Of a DNA stretch of 64,000 nucleotides, positions 34,244-44,653 are shown piece after piece; position 1 is the stretch's first letter, and every line of letters starts with the position of its first letter. This DNA comes from Bimastos eiseni (taxonomy: Eukaryota; Annelida; Clitellata; Crassiclitellata; Lumbricidae): assembly GCA_959347315.1 (NCBI GenBank), contig OY365807.1, positions 32,678,204 to 32,742,203 of the forward strand. The letters run 5' to 3'. The notes under the pieces were generated by a model. The model was not told the origin of the DNA. It was given only the letters and a program-made list of their open reading frames with translations, and ran no database searches. The position numbers and the translations under genes were made by a program.

Positions 34244-35231
34244 ATCATTGTATATCTGTAACGTTGACATGTCCTTCTTTCACTAAGCAGCATTGTTGGT
34301 TGAATAAGTGTATATATAACGTATAATAGGCGCCTATTTATGTTATCATTGAGCGGTTTGAATTTAAGCGAAAATTATTAGTATCGTTATTAAAAAACAT
34401 GCTTATTTTACTTACTTATTTATAATATAGATGAACATGTTATCTACACCGGACAAACGAAATGTCGTCATGGTTGCGTCAGCGTATTGACCTTTAGTTG
34501 CAGCGTAGATCTCGAAGAAGACGGTCGGATTCCTGATTTTTCTGAAATTTTCTCAAATCTGCATCGCCAGCTTCTGTTTCGATTGAATTTTCGTCGAGAA
34601 GTAGCAAGTAGACGTAAAAAATTTCAAAACAACGATTTCTTGTCGAATTTTATCAGTTTGGAGGTCGATTTATCGATCTTAAGCTACACATTTTGATGCT
34701 ATTATGTTATTTGCCATTTAGACCTGTCGATGATACTTTAGAACTAGGCCTACTGGGGTAGGCCAAAAAAATTATTTTTTGTATTTTACTGAATGTTAAA
34801 TTTAGCAAATTTAACTCTCTCTTCTTAGTTAATCTGTTTCTGTTGTGAAGGCCTATTGTTTTCTCTCTTTCTCTTATCTTATTTCTACATGGACGTGTTC
34901 TTGTCTTCTGTTGTTTTCGAGTAGCCTAGGCCTAATTAGATGTTCGAACATTAATTGTAAATTGACGAGAAGATTTAATTGGACATATTTTTAGTGCCTA
35001 ATGGGCTATTGATAATAAGTTAACTGTGATGTCCAGTGTGATAATATCATTAATATGTTGATATTCAACAGGTCAATTTTCATTTTACCCGCATTACAGA
35101 GGTTAGGCCAGAAATCCTGACCATTTGAGAGACTTGGGTCACTGGATCCTTTAGTTTGTATTTGTCTATTTTGTAATCCTCTGTTGCTGGTCACGACTTT
35201 TGAAGACCTGGTGCTAGGAACTTACGGCATT
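34244..35231. other. Spacer with a CpG-richer, possibly exonic segment
   Basis: At about 34431-34640 CpG frequency rises after a plausible acceptor (TTTATAATATAG at 34430). One frame stays open through FSCSVDLEEDGRIPDFSEIF to a stop near 34696. No family match and no clear donor, so this stays a candidate exon only. The rest is AT-rich and empty. Confidence 0.3.
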
Positions 35232-35371
35232 GGATTCTATGAAGCCATGACTGTTCCTCTGAGGTCGTTTTAGTCTAGCCATAACCCAATTATTTTCATA
35301 CAAGCAGCCAAAACAAGACAGGCAATTTGAGCTTCAGAGTACCAGACGACGGTAGCTCCAAGTTAGCAAAA

Positions 35372-35545
35372 GTAAGTCACCTAATTTAAATACATTACAT
35401 TCTTTACAATGTTTTCATCGAGGCCTGTACGTGATGCCGTTAACCGCTGGTCGTGTGAAGCTCTTCATTCGAAGGATCTCAATTCCAGTCAGGATCAACT
35501 GCAATAATTCGGTTGACCGACTGTCCTACAAGCAGCTAGGTTAGT
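35372..35545 (+). other. Exon-like splice donors in unit A
   Basis: CAAAAGTAAGTC gives a strong donor at 35372; unit B has lost it (CAAAAATAAGTC). GCAGCTAG|GTTAGT gives a second donor at 35540 that is conserved in unit B at 37782. These suggest a spliced plus-strand transcript; no protein is recognisable. Confidence 0.35.
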
Positions 35546-36073
35546 TTCAGTGTCTATTTTCTATGAAGGTTTGAGATTTCTCCGGAGTTGATGGAGATGA
35601 GCATGGTCACTTAATTGGCGATGGACAGACGATTGGTTGCTGACAAAATCGTCAGGTCGTTTGGAAGCTGCTAAGTAGCGGGATGTCAATTCAGATAATG
35701 AGACACACAGCCATTTCTGTTTTGTCTGCCTGTCTCTTTGTTATTGATCTTCTTCTTGTCTTAAGTTTGCTTATAGCTATAGCTCAATTTTGTCTCTTCT
35801 TTGATCTACTGACCCTATTTTCTCTCCTTCTTGTGCCCAAAATTTTGTCTTAGGTCTGGCTGAACCAGATTTTTTACAAAAGCTTTTGACAACATATCCC
35901 TATGCTTTGCCATAGAAAAATTTCGTTGGCATATTGCAGCTCGGCTAAGTAATAAAGTTACTGTTTACTCTCTTTCAATCTATCCTAGGCTACTCCACGT
36001 CTTTCTCTCGCTGTCGTCTAGCACACTCCCTTTCTTGCTTTCAAAAGTTATGCATAACTGTTTTGTCTTTTAG

Positions 36074-36211
36074 AACTTGCCGGAAACCATCAAAGACGAC
36101 TTATCACCTCAGATGTCGTGGAACGAGTCCGAGAAAGAACTGGTAACTGAAAGAGGAGACGAGTGGACGAGGGATCCATTGCCCAATATGGAGAGGTCTA
36201 TAGTATACTGA
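36074..36211 (+). other. Exon-like segment A with strong splice sites
   Basis: Polypyrimidine tract and acceptor TTTTGTCTTTTAG precede it and donor CTGA|GTAAGT follows it. One frame reads LPETIKDDLSPQ then MSWNESEKELVTERGDEW and stops at the exon end. The unit B counterpart (38458-38619) preserves MSWDENEKDLDMDRRDEW with mostly conservative changes, although a length difference upstream changes the frame. It is either a small coding exon or a non-coding exon under mild constraint. Confidence 0.45.
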
Positions 36212-36335
36212 GTAAGTTTTAATCTTAAGAGTTTTAACTCTTTCAACTTGATTACCCAGAATTGTCCGTGAGGAAGGAAAGCAATGGGAAACCACCTCAT
36301 TCTTCTCAACCCCGTGTAGCATACGCAAGCAGAGA

Positions 36336-36378
36336 ATCATTATCATCATCGTCATCATCATTATCCTCCTCCTCCACC

Positions 36379-36436
<58 letters not shown>

Positions 36437-36437
36437 T
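36336..36437 (+). repeat. (ATC)n microsatellite
   Basis: Mostly uninterrupted ATC/TCA repeats with CTC variants at the start. It forms the tail of a SINE-like body (GATTACCCAGAATTGTCCGT at about 36249) whose fuller relative is at 38680-38917. Confidence 0.9.
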
Positions 36438-37161
36438 GTCATCAGATTGTTTCGTTGCCTTCTATCTCCATTCTCAGTGCATTTTCTGCGTTTTTCACTT
36501 CAGTCTCACTGCCCTGCTCTCAGTTTTATTCTAAATCTCATTTCGAATTTTCTTTTCTGTCTTACTATTCACTTACTTTGGTCTGTTTCGGTATACGTCA
36601 GTTTAAGATCCGTGTGTCCTCCTTTGGTTAAATTCTGATGATTAATTGCCTACACATGTAAACAGTTCAATACGAACAAGTATCATCTGAATGCACAGAC
36701 GAAAAGAGAATGGCACACCGTGTAAAAATCTGCTGTAAAGTCTAATCGTAATTGTCACTTTCTCAAAACTTCTAAAGCACCACTCGAAATCCAAACGCAG
36801 GAAATCAGATTATCCAAGAACAATGCATTGTTTCAGAGGCGTTGAATGATTATGTTGCATGTAGTCTGAAATGAGGAGACTAAGGTGTTTGAAGATAGTT
36901 AGATGTCGACCTCAGACCTGATCAGGTCAACACAGAACTACCTTCCAATTGCTTGCTAGAGAAAATGTGATTGTCCAAATGCATCACATTTTCTGTATGG
37001 GGCCCTGGCTTTGAGATAATATTAAGTAGGATACATTTTGATTTGTGTAGTCCACTCATTACAAGTATCTCAGACAGTTTGTTATTTTCTTTGGATTGTA
37101 TGGATCCATGACTGCCCCTCTGAGGTCTTTTTATTCTAGCCATAACCCAAGCATTTCCATG

Positions 37162-37321
37162 CAGGGTCGTACCGAACAACAATTGCGCCCTGTGCCTAGC
37201 ATAAATTTGGCAACACCACATTTTTAAGATAGTGCATTTTATGGAATAATAAGTTATTCCATCCTGAAATTTTCACTCTTTCCACATTTGGCCCCGCTGG
37301 CCCCCCTCGGTACGGCACTGT
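37162..37321. mobile_element. hAT-like MITE, CAGGGCCGTACCGAG family, copy 2
   Basis: Ends CAGGGTCGTACCGA and (inverted) CAGTGCCGTACCGA. A perfect 8-bp duplication TTTCCATG flanks it at 37154-37161 and 37322-37329. The 160-bp copy shares the CCCCGCTGGCCCC-type block near its end with copy 1. The paralogous position in unit A (about 35297-35309, TTTTCATA) is an empty site with one copy of the target, which confirms the insertion. Confidence 0.9.
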
Positions 37322-37547
37322 TTCCATGTAAGCAGCCAATGCCATTGCAAGACAGGCAATTTGAGCTTCAGAATGCCAGACGATTGGTGGCACCAAGTCA
37401 GCAAAAATAAGTCTGCCATTTTTGAGCTATAGGCCTTACATTACATTCTGCACAATGCTTTATCAACTTAATAAAATTTACTCAATTAAGGCACTGTTGA
37501 GACTTATACAATTATCAGCAGGTGTATAAATTACGCAGGTCAGCGAA

Positions 37548-37683
37548 TTCCGGCTGTTTTGGCACCGTCCATCCTGAAAGGTTCAAGCCAGAGAAGTCCG
37601 GTTGTTTTGGCACCGTCCATCCTGGCAGTTTCAGGTCAGGCCAGAGAAGTCCGGCAGTTTTGGCACCGTCCATCCTGGTAGAG
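37548..37683 (+). repeat. Tandem repeat, about 48 bp, three copies
   Basis: TTTTGGCACCGTCCATCCTG occurs at about 37557, 37604 and 37655, each preceded by a TCCGG-type block and followed, in the first two, by a GGTTCA or TTTCAGG-type block and AGAGAAGT. It is absent from unit A. Confidence 0.8.
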
Positions 37684-38457
37684 GTGCTGTGGCATCTGAC
37701 GTGAAGCGCTACCTGTCTTCGGTTATCGAGACCTGTTCCTAACCGCCGTCAACTGACCGACTATCCTGCAATTGGCTATAGGTTAGTTTCAGTTTTTATG
37801 AAGGTTTGCGAAAAATCCCATAGATTGGTTGCTAATAAAATCGTCGGGTCGTTTGGAAGATTCTAATTAAGTAGCAAAATGTCGACCAGGATAATGAAAC
37901 ACAAAGCATTCTATGTCTCTTCTTGTCTGTCTCTTTCCTAAATTTCTCTTCCTCTTATCTTAAGTCTGTCTACAGCTCTATTATCTCTATTTCCCTCTTC
38001 TTGGGTCATATCAGGGGCGTCAATACCCTCTGAGCGATGGAGGCAAACCTCTGGTCCAAGATGTCAGGAAGGCAAGGCAAGGCATTCCCCTAAGACTAAT
38101 CAATTATCCCTCACCTGAAAATGCCTTGGATCTTCCCTCCTATCTGGACGCCCCTGGGTTTACTGACCCTATTTTCTCTTTTCTTGTGCCCAAAATGTTG
38201 TCTTAGGTGTGGCTGCCTCCCTGTTGTGAATGAATGGAACGAGATTTTTGAAGAAAGCTTTTAGCAACATTGTCCCTATGCTTTGCTGTTGAAAAAAAAT
38301 TTATTTTGGCATATTGCAGCTTAGTAAAATGATACATGTATACAGTTACTGTTTGCTCTATTTCAATCTATCCTACTCTACGTCTTTTTCGCCCTGTTAT
38401 CTAGTTCACTCCATTTCTTAACTTTATGACATTTTGCATTATTGTTTTGTCTTTTAG

Positions 38458-38619
38458 AACTGACTGGAAACCATCACAGACGACCTGATATGCCTGGAGA
38501 GTGGAGATGTCATGGGACGAAAACGAGAAGGACCTGGACATGGATAGAAGAGACGAGTGGAGGAGGAGGAGATGAGTTGCTCGATATGAAGACCTGCACG
38601 GGAAGGACTACAATACTGA
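38458..38619 (+). other. Exon-like segment B
   Basis: Duplicate of 36074-36211 in unit B. The acceptor is intact; the donor is GTTAAG. One frame preserves MSWDENEKDLDMDRRDEW and ends soon after in RRRR and a stop. GAGGAGGAGG expansion is present. Confidence 0.4.
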
Positions 38620-38679
38620 GTTAAGGTATAGAATTCTAAGCTACAGAATTAATTGCTTTATACTAGGTTAGATGAATAT

Positions 38680-38917
38680 GGGACGCGGTGGTGTAGCGAT
38701 ATACGTTCTATGCCGTGTTAGTGGAAGGTCGCAGATTCGAATTTACCTCAAGCCACTCGGTAGTGACCCTGGTCACTGGACAAGTTGATTGCCCAGAATT
38801 GTCTGTGAGGAAGAAAGGCAATGGGAAATCACCTTACCCTTGTAAAACGTGGATGGCATATATGCCAATTAATGGACCTGTCTGAGAACTAAGGACTCGT
38901 CATCATCATCATCATCA
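38680..38917 (+). mobile_element. tRNA-derived SINE with ATC tail
   Basis: The head GGGACGCGGTGGTGTAGCGA and a B-box-like AGATTCGAATTTACC about 50 bases on resemble a tRNA-derived RNA polymerase III promoter. The body contains TTGCCCAGAATTGTCTGTGA and GGCAATGGGAAATCACC, and the tail is CATCATCATCATCATC. A headless relative lies at about 36243-36437 in unit A. Confidence 0.55.
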
Positions 38918-39542
38918 GATTGTTTCATTACTTTCTATCTCCGTTCTCAGTGCATTCTGTGGTTTTCACTTCCGTTTCACTGTCCTACTCTGAGTTTTTA
39001 CTTTAGATCTCCTTTCTCATTTTCTTGTCTTATTCTTCACCTACTTTGGTCAGTTTCGGTGTACGTTAGTTTTAGATCCGTTCCTTATTCTCCTTTGATT
39101 AAGTTCTGATAATTGATTGCCTTCACAACGACCAAGTGCTAGTAAATAATTCAACACGAATAAGTTCCATCTAAATGCACAGACGAAAAGAAAATGACGT
39201 ACAGTATAAAAAATTATGCTGCTACATATAACTAATCGTAATCGTTAACTTCTAAAAAATTTTAAAGCGCCACTCGAAAGCCAAATTCAGGACACCAGTT
39301 TATTGAATGATTATGTTGAGTTCAGTCTGATATGAGAAGATCAAGGTGTTCGAAGATAGTTTTATATTCACCTCAGACCTCAGGTCAACACAGAACTACC
39401 TTCCAACTGCTTGCTTAAGAAAATGTGATGGGCCAAATGCGTCACATTTTATCTGTAGGGCCCTGGCTTTGCATAATATTAAATAGCTTACATTTTTGTA
39501 GTCCACTCATTACAAGTCTCTCAGGCAGTTCGTTATTTCCCA

Positions 39543-40144
39543 TTTTGACGCAGTACTCATTAAACTGACGTAGTTGTCTGTGATTGAACGTTATTAGACG
39601 TTACAATCAGAGGGGTATAAGCAGATACTCTAAACAATAATTATAGCCTACATTATGCTCTCAATCTCTCACTCGCTTTAACCGTACTTCTCGCTCATAA
39701 GTATGTTCTGCCTCTGCTGCGTCCATATTATTTCAGTTTCGATCTTACTTTCAGTCTCATGTTTGTCGTACTTTTTCTCAACCAAGCGGCATATTTTCTT
39801 CATGGCACTGTATATTGACCAATTTCTATCTGCGTAGGTCTATCTAATAATAATTTTCTCGATACACTTGTCTATCTGTCATCTTATGTGCCTCCTTATC
39901 TATCAATTGATGTATAGATCTGTTTATTCATGCATCTATCAATTTATCTAATATTTCTTTCTCAGTCTTATCTATCTAAATATCTATCTGTGTATGTAGG
40001 CCTACCTATTGATCAATTTAGTTATCTATATGTGCATCAATTTATCTAGTTATCAATTCATCTATTTCTCTATCTGTAATTTCTCTCTTTCTCTGCCTTA
40101 TCTATCTATCTCTATAGATCTGTCTAATATTTATCTATCTCCAT
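39543..40144. other. CTAT-rich low-complexity spacer
   Basis: From about 39836 the sequence is dominated by diverged CTAT/TCTA repeats. No gene is seen. Confidence 0.6.
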
Positions 40145-40500
40145 TTATCGTCTATGGCGCTCTCTATTAATCTATCTATCTGTCTATCTATCTGTCTATG
40201 GAGTCTTTCTTTTTGTATCTGCCATGTCTATCTATCTATCTATCAATCAATCTCTACAGAATGTTTTTGAATGCAGCTGTAGAATATTACATGCTAGACC
40301 TGTGTTGTACGTGTTTCTGTTTAAACTATGTGAGATACCTGAACTGCCAAGATTCTCATGAAGACGTGTGTTGTGTGTTGACGTGTGAGATTGATTGATA
40401 GATAGATAGACATGGCAGATACAAAGAGAAAGACTGCACAGACAGATAGATAGACAGATAGATAGATAGATAGATTAATAGAGAGAGTCATAGACGATAA
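40145..40500. repeat. Foldback: long inverted repeat of CTAT/GATA arms around a 133-bp loop
   Basis: Left arm 40145-40253 (TTATCGTCTATGG ... GTATCTGCCATGTCTATC ... ATCAATCAATCTC) is the near-inverse of right arm 40387-40500 (GAGATTGATTGATAGAT ... GACATGGCAGATAC ... TAGACGATAA). The match includes unique phrases, not only the tetranucleotide, so this is a true inverted repeat. The loop 40254-40386 is non-repetitive. Confidence 0.85.
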
Positions 40501-41373
40501 ATTTAGGCCTAGGCCTATCATCTATTTCTCTCTCTATCTCTTACACCCAATCGCTAACCCTGTCTTTTGTTTTTTCTCAATCTTCAAACTCAGTGTCTCT
40601 TTTTCACTCTTTCGCTATCGCTGCAGTGTCTGTTCTCTCGCTCTCCGTTTTCTCTCATTCAGTTTTACTCTCACGGACTTTGTTTTCGATTACTCATTGA
40701 CTTATAGGCATATAGGCATATGCTTGTGTAGTTGGCCTATGTCGTTTCCGAACCTTCTCTGGCTATAGTATTTCTATGCGCAATCATGTCTCTGATTTCT
40801 TGTCGCAAAAACGCGAAAAGACTTATTTTCGCGTTTTGCCCCAGCGCCAATGTTTGCCTTGCATTTCAATCCAAGTAAAAGCAAATAACTCAAACAGCAA
40901 ATTTCTAAAATTGGCCTATTTGTGGGTGATGCCAAACTTGTGATGACTTTCAACTGCCTGAGAGCTGCACTGTATGGCCTACGGAGACCTTTGCCAACAC
41001 CTCCTAGTGGTCTCTGGGCGTGCAGTTAATCCAACTGGTTGACTGCATGGCGAAGATTGGCAGCAGCAAGGAAACTGTTGCAATTCTCTGTCTGTTTTCA
41101 GGATAATGTGCTGTGCTGTTACTGCTGTACTATCTGATGACCAAGCTAGCTCTTAATTTACAGACGGTGGCGACAATATCTCATTTTGGAAATAACGAAC
41201 TTACTTCTATGCGTTAACGTTTCGCATCAAAGTTATCCACTGTAATGACAATAGGCCTAGTAGTAAGTTACTAAATAATATATATATATATTTATATATA
41301 CCTGTAAGACGATAGCAATCAATAACTCAAACATTGCACCATTATTTGACTAGTCCTACTGGGTCCCATCAAG
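40501..41373. other. Spacer, no gene seen
   Basis: TC-rich at the start, then unique AT-rich sequence; (TA)n near 41278-41302. Confidence 0.4.
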
Positions 41374-41485
41374 ACACGTCTTCATGAGAATCTTGGCAGT
41401 TCAGGTATCTCACATAGTTTAAACAGAAACAAGTACAACACAGGTCTAGCATGTAATATTCGACAACTGCATTCAAAAACATTAT
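41374..41485 (-). repeat. Inverted copy of the foldback loop
   Basis: CACGTCTTCATGAGAATCTT ... GCATTCAAAAACATT is the reverse complement of about 40261-40370 with few mismatches. It lacks the CTAT/GATA arms. It shows that the loop sequence was itself duplicated in inverted orientation about 1 kb away. Confidence 0.85.
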
Positions 41486-41746
41486 GTACAATCATGATCA
41501 ATTTGTAGATCAAAGCTGAAGATCACGTGATACTGCTTATCTTCTAGGATGACATTTGCATAGGTCTACATTGCACTTAGCACAGACGATTCGCCATTCG
41601 CCAGTTTCCGTGAAGGCTTTAGCAAAGTAAATTTCAATGAGCATGGTCATGCTTCAATAAGAATAGTCATGGTTGGTAGAGTATCATTTTCATTTGTAAA
41701 CACATTCTTAAATCTTGCTTATTGTTGCCAGATACAGTGAGAGTTT

Positions 41747-42328
41747 AAGGAGGACACAGACAGCTGGGAAGGAGGACACAGACAGCTGGGAAGGAGGACA
41801 CAGACAGCTGGGAAGGAGGACACAGACAGCTGGGAAGGAGGACACAGACAGCTGGGAAGGAGGACACAGACAGCTGGGAAGGAGGACACAGACAGCTGGG
41901 AAGGAGGACACAGACAGCTGGGAAGGAGGACACGGACAGCTGGGAAGGAGGACACAGACAGCTGGGAAGGAGGACACAGACAGCTGGGAAGGAGGACACA
42001 GACAGCTGGGAAGGAGGACACAGACAGCTGGGAAGGAGGACACAGACAGCTGGGAAGGAGGACACAGACAGCTGGGAAGGAGGACACAGACAGCTGGGAA
42101 GGAGGACACAGACAGCTGGGAAGGAGGACACAGACAGCTGGGAAGGAGGACACGGACAGCTGGGAAGGAGGACACAGACAGCTGGGAAGGAGGACACAGA
42201 CAGCTGGGAAGGAGGACACAGACAGCTGGGAAGGAGGACACAGACAGCTGGGAAGGAGGACACAGACAGCTGGGAAGGAGGACACAGACAGCTGGGAAGG
42301 AGGACACAGACAGCTGGGAAGGAGGACA
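41747..42328 (+). repeat. 22-bp minisatellite, about 26.5 copies
   Basis: The unit AAGGAGGACACAGACAGCTG GG is almost perfectly repeated. Two units carry CACGG instead of CACAG, at 41931 and 42151, exactly 220 bases (ten units) apart, indicating a ten-unit block duplication. The unit has no stop in several frames, so 188-234-codon open frames appear on both strands; these are artefacts of the repeat. Each unit holds an E-box, CAGCTG. Confidence 0.95.
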
Positions 42329-42794
42329 AGTGATCTATAGAAACTCGATATCTGCAGCGAAGAGAAATGTAGAGAATGATTTCTAAGTATGTTTTTTGCA
42401 TTCTATATTGTTCCATAATTTGGTTGGCCTGCCCCTCCCCCCCCCCCAAGTCAGGACCAAGTCTCCGAATATGTCTGGGTGTTCCATTTGTCCAGTCACT
42501 AGGCCTAATTAAGTGACTCGTAACTGTTGATGCTAGACTGAGGCTGAGGCAAACTGCTGGCCTGCTGCAAGCTATTAATTAAGCAAAGGCCTGACCTGCT
42601 GGCGGTGGTCAGGTCAATAAGACGGTTCTTATATTTACAATACACTTTGTTAGAGAGGCGTAAGGACTATAGGGACAGAATATTGTTGGCAATTATGTTA
42701 CGTTGCCGTTCATGCAGTCAAAATACATAGCAGCTTATTAAACTAAAGGGGTGGGCAGCAGACTGGCATCTCGGCCACTTATATCTATATCCTT
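42329..42794. other. Spacer, no gene seen
   Basis: Contains a C run (CCCCTCCCCCCCCCCAAG) near 42432. No exon-like frame. Confidence 0.4.
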
Positions 42795-43215
42795 GTAATT
42801 TATATAGCGCCTCCGTTCTTTAAGATTACGATACAGAGGCGCTCTAGACCCAGACCCTGTTAACGAGGAAAGTCTTGAGATGTTTATCGAAACAGCTATA
42901 CAGGTCCCGCTGTAGAGAACACGGGTCAGTGGGGAGTTTATTCCAAACGCTTGGACCCACAATTGAGAATGCTCCCATTCTGTCTGATGGCAGGTCGAGC
43001 AGATGGAATCACATAATTATATCGTCTCTGAAGGCCGAACGAAGAGCAGGCTGATGCTAAGGCGAAGAATTCCAGAAGATCGTGTTGCTCACTATCCAAG
43101 ACACGGTGCCAGACAATAGAAAAGATATAATAATGAGTGCGCTGCTGTACCGGGAGCCAGTGGAGGACATCTCGCATGTACAAAGAGATCAAATCTAGAG
43201 ATACCACAAGTCAAA
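42795..43215 (-). mobile_element. CR1/Rex1-like LINE 3' fragment
   Basis: On the minus strand: SRFDLF-like start near 43215, YMRDVLHWLPVQQRTHYYIF, SIVWHRVLDS, VIPSARPAIRQNGSIL, and, close to the 3' end, the tail whose plus-strand form is TAATTTATATAGCGCCTCC at about 42796. It is about 420 bp long and dead through indels. Confidence 0.75.
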
Positions 43216-43253
43216 CGACCAGCGGCCCGCAGAACCATCGTCGTCGTCGACGA

Positions 43254-43258
43254 CGACG

Positions 43259-43334
<76 letters not shown>

Positions 43335-43352
43335 TATTATTATCATCATCAT
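43254..43352 (+). repeat. (ATC)n microsatellite
   Basis: About 30 trinucleotides, preceded by CGTCGTCGTCGACGACGACG, a short palindrome, and interrupted by ATTATTATT near its end. Directly abuts the LINE fragment. Confidence 0.9.
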
Positions 43353-43890
43353 CATCATTTGTCGTGAGATTGACGATAATGATGAAGACGATGCAGGAGA
43401 TGACGACTGTGAACAACAGGAACGCAGAACGCATTGCATTGAAAGATGAGTTTTTATGAGACATTGATCCTTTAATCTGCTTCGGCTTACAATTAGTTTT
43501 TATATTCCAGTTCCAAACAAGCTGTTGACTTCAACACGATTTGACCTAACACCAACTTCACAATAATCGATTGCCCTTATCACGACCACTCTGCAGAAGT
43601 CTTTTAATGACTACTGTCGTACTGGGAGTGAATTGTCGCAATATCCGGTGGTGAGATCAGATGGTAGTGGAACGATAGAGAATCTGGAGCTACCAGTCGC
43701 TGTAGAAACGCTTCCGTGGAGTAGATGAACCTCCGACGCTCGGAGGAGAATCGAAGTTTGACTGACGACGTCCACCTCTGTTCACAGCCCTCAACAAAAA
43801 GCGTCCACATGTCACTGCGTTATATAAATGAAAATCATAATGTTTGCAAAGTAAGCCTGTAGGGCCCTATACTTATTAATAATTATCATC
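43353..43890. other. Spacer, no gene seen
   Basis: No exon-like open frame or element end recognised. ACGTTATATAAATGAAAATC-like LINE-tail sequence lies near 43816. Confidence 0.35.
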
Positions 43891-43898
43891 TTGTTAGA

Positions 43899-44645
43899 CA
43901 GTGTTGTATGCAAGACTTGAAACATCAAGATTAAGACGAGACCGAGACAGTGAGGTGCCGAGACCGAGACACTAGGCTCAAGACAGTACGAGACAGTAAA
44001 AGACAAATGATCCTATATAAAATGCTGTAAAATACTAATGTATCAGTTTTCGGGAATAAGATTCATTTGTAATTTCAATTTAAAACTTATAATGTATATA
44101 GTACCAGTTCCTGAGAACAGTTTTTATATTGCCGCTTTTTATTTTTTTCGATACCTCTTCGTCGGCCCATCTTCTGAATAGTTTAATAAAGAAAGCCTTT
44201 TTAAAGACGTCTGAAATCTTCTAGACGATTTTAAACAAGCAAATACCAGATACCAAACGAAATTAAAAAGTTGCGTATATGTCCTTGCTCACCCTTAGAA
44301 ACTCGAAGTTGTTCCGATCGTTTCAGTTATGGTGGTTTTTCATCAATGACAAACGGCACGATGTAGCTATTATTTGTCAATAACTTCAAATTGCGTAAAA
44401 GGAAACTTCACAATTTCAGGTTCTCTCTCAGACATTTTTCCACTTTAAGATAATTGAATTGATTTCAGTATCATGTGACTCGCGCATTAGCCAGAATTAC
44501 CGTTTCGAGACAGAACAAGACTTTCACTTCAAGACAGTTTCGAAAAATTCGAGACACTACCTCGAGACCGAGACCGAGACAGCAGGCTTCCGAGACCGAG
44601 ACACTAAAAAACTGTCTCAAGACGTCTCGAGACTATACAACTCTG
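43899..44645. mobile_element. hAT-like MITE with CAGTGTTGTA ends and GAGACC repeats
   Basis: Left end CAGTGTTGTATGCAAGACTT and right end, inverted, CAGAGTTGTATAGTCTCGAG, with a perfect 8-bp duplication TTGTTAGA at 43891-43898 and 44646-44653. Subterminal CGAGACCGAGACA motifs occur several times at both ends and are probable transposase-binding repeats. The 747-bp element has no transposase open frame. Confidence 0.85.
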
Positions 44646-44653
44646 TTGTTAGA

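Larger units (their letters stand above)
35232..37090 (+). repeat. Tandem segmental duplication, unit A
   Basis: Unit A and unit B (37091-39542) share collinear blocks in order: CATGACTG.CCCTCTGAGGTC, CAAGACAGGCAATTTGAGC, ACCGACT.TCCT, GGTTAGTTTCAG, GCATATTGCAGCT, TTTTGTCTTTTAGAAC, GAAACCATCA.AGACGAC, GTCACATTTTCT and GTAGTCCACTCATTACAAGT. Unit A ends where unit B begins. Divergence is substantial, so the duplication is old. Confidence 0.85.
37091..39542 (+). repeat. Tandem segmental duplication, unit B
   Basis: Second copy of the unit at 35232-37090, longer because it gained a hAT MITE (37162-37321), a 48-bp repeat cluster (37548-37683) and a fuller SINE (38680-38917). The acceptor of the exon-like segment (TTTTGTCTTTTAG) is conserved but its donor is weakened to GTTAAG. 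Confidence 0.85.

Noticed and set aside
34431..34696. Possible coding exon after a TATAATATAG acceptor
   Set aside because: No donor, no family match, and a competing frame with ATG (MSSWLRQRIDL) ends quickly; kept only as a note in the spacer entry.
37196..37396. Minus-strand open frame of 66 codons
   Set aside because: It is the translated hAT MITE and its flank.
41708..42449. Four overlapping open frames of 188-234 codons on both strands
   Set aside because: They are translations of the 22-bp minisatellite, whose unit lacks stops in several frames.
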